Shown: piece after piece, positions 28,336 to 33,881 of the stretch | Numbering within the stretch: position 1 is the first letter of the stretch | How the letters are laid out: every line of letters starts with the position of its first letter | Assembly (NCBI GenBank): GCA_001795735.1 | Contig: MGKQ01000014.1 | Coordinates: 58,789-92,669, forward strand | Direction: 5' to 3' | DNA from: Candidatus Yanofskybacteria bacterium RIFCSPLOWO2_02_FULL_41_13 | Lineage (GTDB): Bacteria; Patescibacteriota; Minisyncoccia; 2-02-FULL-40-12; GWA2-44-9 | DNA: 33,881 nt | Position numbers and translations under genes: made by a program | The notes under the pieces: generated by a model | Databases searched by the model: none | Told to the model about the DNA's origin: nothing | The model's input: only the letters and a program-made list of their open reading frames with translations

Positions 28336-29529
28336 ATGTCAAGAGTATCAAAAAAACAGGTATATCTGGATAATGCCGCCTCTACGCCCGTAGACCCGAC
28401 CGTTTTAAAAGAAATAAATAAAACCGTCGGTTTTTATGGCAATCCCTCATCTTACAATGATTGCGGGAGAGAGGCGCGAAAAAAACTGGAACGATCAAGG
28501 CTGACCGTAGCCCGTTTTTTGGGCGCTCACCCCGAGGAAATTATCTTTACATCTTCCGGATCAGAATCTAATAACCTAGCTATTCTTGGTTCGACTAGGG
28601 CCTACTCTGGACGAAGTGGAAAGGAAATTTTAACCTCGCCAATAGAACATCCTTCAGTTTTGGAACCGCTTAGGGCGCTGGAAGGGGAGGGTTGGAAAGT
28701 TACATACCTAAAGGTTGACAAGGAGGGGAGGGTAATTCTACAGGATCTTGAAAAGAAACTTAACCCAAGGGTTGCTTTGGTTTCGGTTATGTACGCCAAC
28801 AACGAAATCGGCACTATCCAACCAATCACTAAAATTTCTAAAGTGATTAGAGATTTTAAGGCTACTGCGCTACTGCGCTATAAAACCACTAGCTACCCGT
28901 TGTTTCATGTTGATGCTTGCCAGGCGACCGGATACCTGGATATGAATGCAAATAATTTGGGAGTCGATCTCATGACTCTAAATGGTTCAAAAATATATGG
29001 GCCAAAGGGTATAGGCGTTCTGTATGTAAAAAGAGGGATACCGATCAAACCGTTGATTTATGGCGGAAATCAGGAGCACGGTCTAAGGGCCGGAACGGAA
29101 AGTCTGCCGGCGATTGCCGGATTGGCAAAGGCAGTTTCTTTAATTAGCAAAAAAGAGGCGGAAGAGACCAAGAAGTTAAGAGATTATTTTATAGAAAAAA
29201 TAGAAAAAATTATTCCGGAAATAAGATTAAACGGCCCAAGGGGAGACGGCCGTCTGGCTAACAATGTTAATGTTTCAATTCCAAATTTAGACAGCGAGAA
29301 CTTACTGCTTGAGCTGGATAAATACGGTATTTATGCCAGCGCCGGTTCAGCCTGTACTGCGCACTCGGTTGAGCTATCACATGTTTTAAGAGCAATCGGT
29401 TCGGATAAAAAACATCTTGGCAGAGCTTTGAGGTTCAGCCTCGGCAAGCAGACAACAAAAAAAGACATTGATTATCTTCTGGAGATTTTACCGAAAGTAA
29501 TCGGCGATTTAAAGAAGAGATATTCTTGA
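28336..29529 (+). CDS. cysteine desulfurase (NifS/IscS family)
   Basis: VYLDNAASTPVDPTVL, FTSSGSESNNLAI, FHVDACQATG, NGSKIYGPKGIGVLYV, SAGSACTAHSVELSHVL. Confidence 0.93.
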   Translation: MSRVSKKQVYLDNAASTPVDPTVLKEINKTVGFYGNPSSYNDCGREARKKLERSRLTVARFLGAHPEEIIFTSSGSESNNLAILGSTRAYSGRSGKEILTSPIEHPSVLEPLRALEGEGWKVTYLKVDKEGRVILQDLEKKLNPRVALVSVMYANNEIGTIQPITKISKVIRDFKATALLRYKTTSYPLFHVDACQATGYLDMNANNLGVDLMTLNGSKIYGPKGIGVLYVKRGIPIKPLIYGGNQEHGLRAGTESLPAIAGLAKAVSLISKKEAEETKKLRDYFIEKIEKIIPEIRLNGPRGDGRLANNVNVSIPNLDSENLLLELDKYGIYASAGSACTAHSVELSHVLRAIGSDKKHLGRALRFSLGKQTTKKDIDYLLEILPKVIGDLKKRYS

Positions 29530-29578
29530 CTAATAAATTGAAAAAATGTCAATTTTTTGGTAAGATTTCGGAGTAAAT

Positions 29579-29650
29579 GTCCCCGTAGCTTAACGGATAA
29601 AGTAGCTGCCTTCGAAGCAGTTGATGGGGGTTCGATTCCCTCCGGGGACA
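29579..29650 (+). tRNA. tRNA-Arg(TCG)
   Basis: acceptor GTCCCCG/CGGGGAC, anticodon loop CTTCGAA, T arm GGGTTCGATTCCC; CCA not encoded. Confidence 0.93.
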
Positions 29651-29712
29651 CAAGGTAAATCGTTGATAGTTCACTATTGAACTGAGAGCGATCTTTATGT
29701 AGGATATGTTCA

Positions 29713-30393
29713 ATGGTCCAATCACCAAGAAAAAGATTTGAATATGAAAAAGCTCAATCCCTACGTCAGAAGGGTAAGAGCTACGGTGAGATTAAGAAAG
29801 AGCTGGGCCTTTCAAAAAGTACGATTAGTTTATGGTGTCGAGATGTTAAATTGACTGACCAACAAAGGTTTGTCTTGCTCCATAGTTCAAAAAGGATGGC
29901 TACCCAAAAACTTGGAGCCTTAGCAAATAAGGAGAAAAGAGCAAGAGAGGTTTTACAAATTAAAAACTTAGCTAAAGAAGAAATTAAGGAAATAAGCCCA
30001 GAAATTTTTAAGGTAGCTGGAACTATCCTTTATTGGGCAGAAGGGACAAAAACTAAGAATACATCTATTTCGAATTCTGATCCAAGAGTAGTTAAGTTTA
30101 TGGTCAATTGGTGGGAGCAAATATTTGGTATCGGTCCAGCTAATTTAAAAGCCCATGTCCATATTCATTATGCTAATGATGAAAAAAAGATTAAAAAATT
30201 CTGGTCTGAACTAACAAGAATACCTTTAGTAAATTTTGGGAAAAGTTTTGTAAAACCCAAAGGTACAGGACATAGAACCCACATACTTCCAAATGGAATT
30301 ATACAAATAAGAGTCAAGGGGAAGGGGACAGTAAATGTGAAACACCGTATTATGGCATGGGTTGAAAAAATATATGAATTAAGCGTTAGTTAG
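29713..30393 (+). CDS. HTH protein with possible LAGLIDADG-like C-terminal region
   Basis: N-terminal HTH KGKSYGEIKKELGLSKSTISLWCRDV; LYWAEGTKTKNTSISNSDPRVVKFMVNWW...HVHIHYANDEKKIKKFWSEL. Confidence 0.65.
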   Translation: MVQSPRKRFEYEKAQSLRQKGKSYGEIKKELGLSKSTISLWCRDVKLTDQQRFVLLHSSKRMATQKLGALANKEKRAREVLQIKNLAKEEIKEISPEIFKVAGTILYWAEGTKTKNTSISNSDPRVVKFMVNWWEQIFGIGPANLKAHVHIHYANDEKKIKKFWSELTRIPLVNFGKSFVKPKGTGHRTHILPNGIIQIRVKGKGTVNVKHRIMAWVEKIYELSVS

Positions 30394-30399
30394 TAGTGC

Positions 30400-30475
30400 G
30401 CGCCCGTAGCTCAGTTGGTAGAGCAGCGCCCTCTTAAGGCGATTGTCGTAGGTTCGAGCCCTACCGGGCGCACCA
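30400..30475 (+). tRNA. tRNA-Lys(CTT)
   Basis: acceptor GCGCCCG/CGGGCGC, anticodon loop CTCTTAA, T arm AGGTTCGAGCCCT, encoded CCA. Confidence 0.95.
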
Positions 30476-30588
30476 CGTTGGAAAAGTCAAGGATTCAGAT
30501 GTCGCCTCGCTTCGCTCGGCCACCAAATCGTACGGATTTTTCGGGGCAAAAAGAAATTCCCGATTCCGCAAAATATGGTTCGAACGCA

Positions 30589-30663
30589 TTTCGCCCCTCG
30601 ACTGGCTCGGGGCGAGGAAGTCCCCCCCGCGAAAATCCGGAAAGGCGGCGGAGCCGCACGAAT
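30589..30663 (+). repeat. left copy of ~75-bp inverted repeat
   Basis: tttcgcccctcgactggctcggggcgaggaagtcccccccgcgaaaatccggaaaggcggcggagccgcacgaat; reverse complement at 31554-31629. Confidence 0.95.
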
Positions 30664-30801
30664 CAAAACCGCAAAAGAACCCGTTAAAAACATCGGCTCG
30701 AACCATATTTTGTAGAAGCAGAAAAGAAAAATTTTAATCATTTGGTTTAGGAGTGATAAATGGCCTGAAATAGGGCTATTTTGTTTTTTGCGGCTGTGAG
30801 C

Positions 30802-30830
30802 TTGACTTTTATTGGAACTTACAGTATACT
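30802..30830 (+). promoter_or_regulatory. candidate promoter of cassette gene
   Basis: TTGACT (30802-30807)-N17-TATACT (30825-30830). Confidence 0.65.
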
Positions 30831-30873
30831 TGCTACGATGCTTGGGTAAGGTGCTCGAGCTAGAAATCGTACC

Positions 30874-31398
30874 TTGAAAGGGGCAAAAACTATGTTTGGC
30901 ATTCTGAAGAGACGGCGGGCGGCGAAAAGCATTCCCCGAGACGTTTATGAGCTCATCGCGAGCATTTACTCGCGGTATCTCAGGCTCGATCTCGGAAGTG
31001 GCAGGTTCGAGGGCCTCTCCGAACGGGAGAAGTTGCAGGCGATGATCGAGTACGTAAACAACGATGCTGATCTGTTGCGGCTTGAATCGCGCTCCATGAT
31101 CGGTTCCCTCATCGTTGTCAATCAAGTGCGAGGTAACGGCACAGTGACAGGTGCCGGTTCCGGGAGCGGACTAAACGTGTGTTTCGGCCACGAAGGACTC
31201 TACATCTACGACTGGAATGACTTCGCAGACAAATGGCACAACATTCCCCTCACTTCCGTCGATGCTCTCGATGGAGTGGGTATCCAACTGACCGCCGAGA
31301 AGCTGCGAGATGCGATCGCGGACTATACCGAGAAAAAGGAGTACGTTGATCGTGTCGCTCTCTTCGACAAGACGTTCAGGGAAGCTGTCACGGCGTAA
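30874..31398 (+). CDS. hypothetical protein, cargo of inverted-repeat cassette; first ~18 codons with KRRR basic segment
   Basis: own promoter, Shine-Dalgarno-like gaaagggg 12 nt before the ATG region, downstream intrinsic terminator; in-frame GC-rich codon use; real start could be ATG at 30892. Confidence 0.7.
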   Translation: MKGAKTMFGILKRRRAAKSIPRDVYELIASIYSRYLRLDLGSGRFEGLSEREKLQAMIEYVNNDADLLRLESRSMIGSLIVVNQVRGNGTVTGAGSGSGLNVCFGHEGLYIYDWNDFADKWHNIPLTSVDALDGVGIQLTAEKLRDAIADYTEKKEYVDRVALFDKTFREAVTA

Positions 31399-31419
31399 AC
31401 ATTCGCCACACTCATAACG

Positions 31420-31460
31420 ACCTGCCTAGTAGCAAATGCGAACGGCAGGTTTTTCTTTTT
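31420..31460 (+). terminator. intrinsic terminator of cassette gene
   Basis: ACCTGCC...GGCAGGT followed by ttttcttttt. Confidence 0.85.
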
Positions 31461-31553
31461 GATAATTTGAAAGAACAAAGAATTTGCCGCCAAGACTGAA
31501 ATTCGCTAGAATTTCAGTAATCCGAACTCCGCCAAAGAAAACTTGAAATTGTC

Positions 31554-31629
31554 ATTCGTGCGGCTCCGCCGCCTTTCCGGATTTTCGCGGGGGGGGACTT
31601 CCTCGCCCCGAGCCAGTCGAGGGGCGAAA
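31554..31629 (-). repeat. right copy of ~75-bp inverted repeat
   Basis: reverse complement of 30589-30663 apart from an 8 vs 7 homopolymer (G/C) difference. Confidence 0.95.
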
Positions 31630-31660
31630 GCGGTTCGGACTAATTCAAGTATTCTGCACA

Positions 31661-31697
31661 AACACCTAAAATCCCGCTAGGCGGGATTTTAGGTGTT
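31661..31697. terminator. bidirectional intrinsic terminator for 3D-domain gene
   Basis: aacacctaaaatcccgc-tag-gcgggattttaggtgtt perfect stem. Confidence 0.88.
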
Positions 31698-32274
31698 AAG
31701 ATTCTTCAACTATTTCTATTGTTACTTTTTGGCTTCCGAATGCTTTAGCTAAGCTTCTTTCCGGGAACCAGACATCTATATTGTTTGTGTATCTGGCGTT
31801 CATTCTGTCTTCAACGACGAATATTTTTTCTCTGAAGATTTCTGGTATCCTTACCAATGTTCCAAAAGGAACTCTTTTGCCGTTGATATAGAAGTTAGCG
31901 GCTATGACGTTTTTTGTACCAGTACAGACGTTATAATTGGTAGCCGTATGGCAGGGAGTATCATCGGTCTGGTCGGGAGTAGAGGAGTAGCCAGTTGCTC
32001 GGACAGTATATGTTGCCAGAACTTTTATTTGAGGCCCCTCTTCTTCAACGATTATTTTCTTAGTTTCAGCGTTTTGTGGCTGTCTGTTACGCCAAGAAAA
32101 TATTTTTTCAAAAGATAAGCTGGAATTTTCAACTGTAGAAGAGACAAGGGTATTAGCTTGCCCTTCTCTACTCATAAGCCAGTCATAGAAACCTGCCTGA
32201 GTGTTATCTACAAGAACTAGCTGAGCTAAAAGAACAGCGGTCAAAACAGAAAATCTTCCTATAAATTTAACCAC
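31696..32274 (-). CDS. 3D (Asp-Asp-Asp) domain secreted cell-wall-associated protein
   Basis: VRATGYSSTPDQTDDTPCHTA, VIAANFYINGKRVPFGTLVRIP, FVVEDRMNARYTNNIDVWFPERSLAKAFGSQKVTIEIV. Confidence 0.85.
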   Translation of the reverse strand: MVKFIGRFSVLTAVLLAQLVLVDNTQAGFYDWLMSREGQANTLVSSTVENSSLSFEKIFSWRNRQPQNAETKKIIVEEEGPQIKVLATYTVRATGYSSTPDQTDDTPCHTATNYNVCTGTKNVIAANFYINGKRVPFGTLVRIPEIFREKIFVVEDRMNARYTNNIDVWFPERSLAKAFGSQKVTIEIVEES

Positions 32275-32297
32275 TTTTTTAGTCTATTCTGGCCGAT

Positions 32298-32416
32298 ATT
32301 ACCCTTCCGAGGCTTGCCAAATGTGACTTTGGCTTGTGCTAGCTTAATTCTACGCCTCAGCCTAAATTAGACATTATTTTAGGTATCTGGGTAACAAAAA
32401 ACGGCTTACTAAGCCA
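32298..32416 (-). promoter_or_regulatory. structured 5' leader candidate of 3D-domain gene
   Basis: minus strand: GGCTT-agt-AAGCC + GTTTTTTG; then GTTACCC/GGGTAAT closing CCTAAA/TTTAGG and GAGGC[GCCAAA/TTTGGC]GCCTC. Confidence 0.45.
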
Positions 32417-32455
32417 TTCCTTGTATACATAACCATATTTCCAGGTTACATGTTA

Positions 32456-32484
32456 ATTATAGCAGATTCAGGTCAAAAGATCAA
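32456..32484 (-). promoter_or_regulatory. candidate promoter of 3D-domain gene
   Basis: minus strand TTGATC-N17-TATAAT with TGC extended -10. Confidence 0.6.
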
Positions 32485-32966
32485 GGGTCAGGGGTCAGGG
32501 GGTGTTTTATGAAGGGGAGGTGGTTTCTTACGAATCTTATGCCCGATCTGCCGGTTAACAGTATTAGAATTACCCCGGTGATTATTAAAAGGCCGTCATA
32601 ACTCCATCTTGCCGGATCGTCATCGCTTAGATTAAGCCAAATTCCATATTCATCAAAAGCAAGACCAAGGCCGAAGCCATGAAGAAGGGATATAAGGTAC
32701 TTAGCCCGGGGTCCGCTGAATACCAAAGCCAGATAGCCGGCTATGGCCAGAACAAAAAAACCGTAAGCAAAGTGGTGGACATGAATACCGGCCCAGGGGA
32801 TATATATATCAGGCCAGAAGTGGCTTATAATTCTCGCACTGATAAAAGTCAGGATAAAGGCAACAGCGATAGGGAAAACAATGTAAAAGTAGAGGCCCTG
32901 CTCGTGCCTAAGAACTTTTTCTCGTATCTCGCTTTTCATTTTTGAAAAAATAGAAAGTAAAAACAT
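32481..32966 (-). CDS. conserved integral membrane protein
   Basis: 161 aa, multiple TM helices; GIHVHHFAYGFFVLAIAGYLALV and HGFGLGLAFDEYGIWLNLSDDDPARWSYD motifs. Confidence 0.75.
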   Translation of the reverse strand: MFLLSIFSKMKSEIREKVLRHEQGLYFYIVFPIAVAFILTFISARIISHFWPDIYIPWAGIHVHHFAYGFFVLAIAGYLALVFSGPRAKYLISLLHGFGLGLAFDEYGIWLNLSDDDPARWSYDGLLIITGVILILLTGRSGIRFVRNHLPFIKHPLTPDP

Positions 32967-33032
32967 CTTGGAGCGGGATAGTGGATGACGTTAGAACCTA
33001 TTTTCAGTCAGCCACAGATTTATTTTATATGC

Positions 33033-33320
33033 CTAACCTGTCAGCGAACCAGTGTCAATTATAACTGGGATTATGCCGATACTAAACTGGGTCGTAACTG
33101 AAGATTGAAAATTAGAAACCACCAAACGCACTTCTGGTATACCAATATCGTCAACAGCTTTAACCACAACATTAGGGTGAACCACGGGTTCTTTTATGAG
33201 CGAAAGCTGACCTTTTACTATAGCGGTTAAGCCAGCCACCCCCAGAACGATTTTGCCGATATTTTCCTTGTTCATTGGGTTAATCTTATCATTTGAAACC
33301 GTAAGAATCAATTTTTTCAA
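33033..33320 (-). CDS. hypothetical protein
   Basis: 95-aa ORF, one hydrophobic segment (MNKENIGKIVLGVAGLTAIV); actual start may be internal. Confidence 0.45.
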   Translation of the reverse strand: MKKLILTVSNDKINPMNKENIGKIVLGVAGLTAIVKGQLSLIKEPVVHPNVVVKAVDDIGIPEVRLVVSNFQSSVTTQFSIGIIPVIIDTGSLTG

Positions 33321-33386
33321 CTTTTGGCATAATTCCTCACTTTTTTAATAATTCATACCATACGCCAGCATACATAATCCTAAAAA

Positions 33387-33632
33387 ATGGAAAAGATTTA
33401 TAAACGAGAACCTGACCCACAATGGAGATTGAGGACAGACAATAAGAGCTATCAAGCCCTACATTATTGGGTTAAGAAACACCTTGGTAAACCGCAGATT
33501 TGCTGGTGTTGTGGCAGTAAGGACTTACCGCCTAACCGTTATCATTGGGCTAATGTCAGTGGTCAATATAGACAGAAGTTGTGGGATTGGGTTAGGTTAT
33601 GTAATGCTTGCCACTCCGCATTTGATAGATAA
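33387..33632 (+). CDS. small HNH-like zinc-binding protein
   Basis: CWCCGSKD...YHWANVSGQYRQKLWDWVRLCNACHSAFD resembles small phage-type HNH proteins. Confidence 0.7.
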   Translation: MEKIYKREPDPQWRLRTDNKSYQALHYWVKKHLGKPQICWCCGSKDLPPNRYHWANVSGQYRQKLWDWVRLCNACHSAFDR

Positions 33633-33881
33633 GCTTACTTTGGCACGTAGTTTCTCAAACGTTTATTTTGGCTTTAATCGGCAACGGGTTATTAAAAATA
33701 CATAATTCTACCCTCGGTTATTCTCCTGGCTGTTATGGCTCATTTTCGTTCAACCAGGACCATACACGAGGGCTATTCCAATAGGCATATCGGAGAAACG
33801 TTTTAATTAGGCATTCGTCCACAATCTTGATTTTCAAAGGGTTTTTAATGGGATAGGATTTCCCATAACAACATAAACAAC

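Noticed and set aside
28137-28373. 78-aa plus-strand ORF
   Set aside because: Coincides with the stem-structured ncRNA candidate and overlaps the desulfurase start in another frame.
30415-30687. 90-aa plus-strand ORF
   Set aside because: Starts inside tRNA-Lys and runs through the 75-bp repeat; low-complexity basic translation.
30487-31125. 212-aa minus-strand ORF overlapping the cassette
   Set aside because: Antisense to the 174-aa plus ORF that has a promoter, SD and terminator; runs through the inverted repeat and intergenic DNA; GC-rich DNA tends to give long antisense ORFs.

Overview
This window looks like a chromosomal segment of a Candidate Phyla Radiation (Patescibacteria, probably Parcubacteria-like) genome spanning the oriC neighbourhood. 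From left to right it contains: (1) a plus-strand type IV secretion/DNA-transfer-like locus, with a secreted multidomain protein carrying betagamma-crystallin-like and fascin-like segments, an 888-aa VirB6/TrbL-like membrane protein, PrgI, a VirB4/TraC N-terminal-like protein, a VirB4 ATPase and accessory proteins; (2) the minus-strand rpmH-rnpA-yidD-yidC-jag cluster, with rpmH (48 aa) absent from the supplied ORF track; (3) dnaA, dnaN and a possible DciA/DUF721-like gene; (4) a PBP1A, tyrS, an untracked 54-aa hyperacidic ORF, ruvC, an internally shortened yebC-like gene, ruvB, a pilB/gspE ATPase, nusA, tig and a cysteine desulfurase; (5) tRNA-Arg(TCG) and tRNA-Lys(CTT) flanking an HTH plus possible LAGLIDADG-like ORF; (6) a one-gene GC-rich cassette bounded by ~75-bp inverted repeats; (7) a 3D-domain protein, a membrane protein and a small HNH-like protein. 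The most interesting unexplained signals are the inverted-repeat cassette at 30589-31629, a 6S-like structured RNA candidate at 28130-28277, a cloverleaf-like RNA candidate at 22825-22988, a structured leader at 32298-32416, inverted promoter-like elements in the origin region, and a class of locus-specific degenerate intergenic repeats that abut non-ATG start codons and apparently also occur in-frame inside a CDS. No CRISPR array, rRNA, tmRNA or RNase P RNA was recognised. All family names come from reading the translations; no searches were run.
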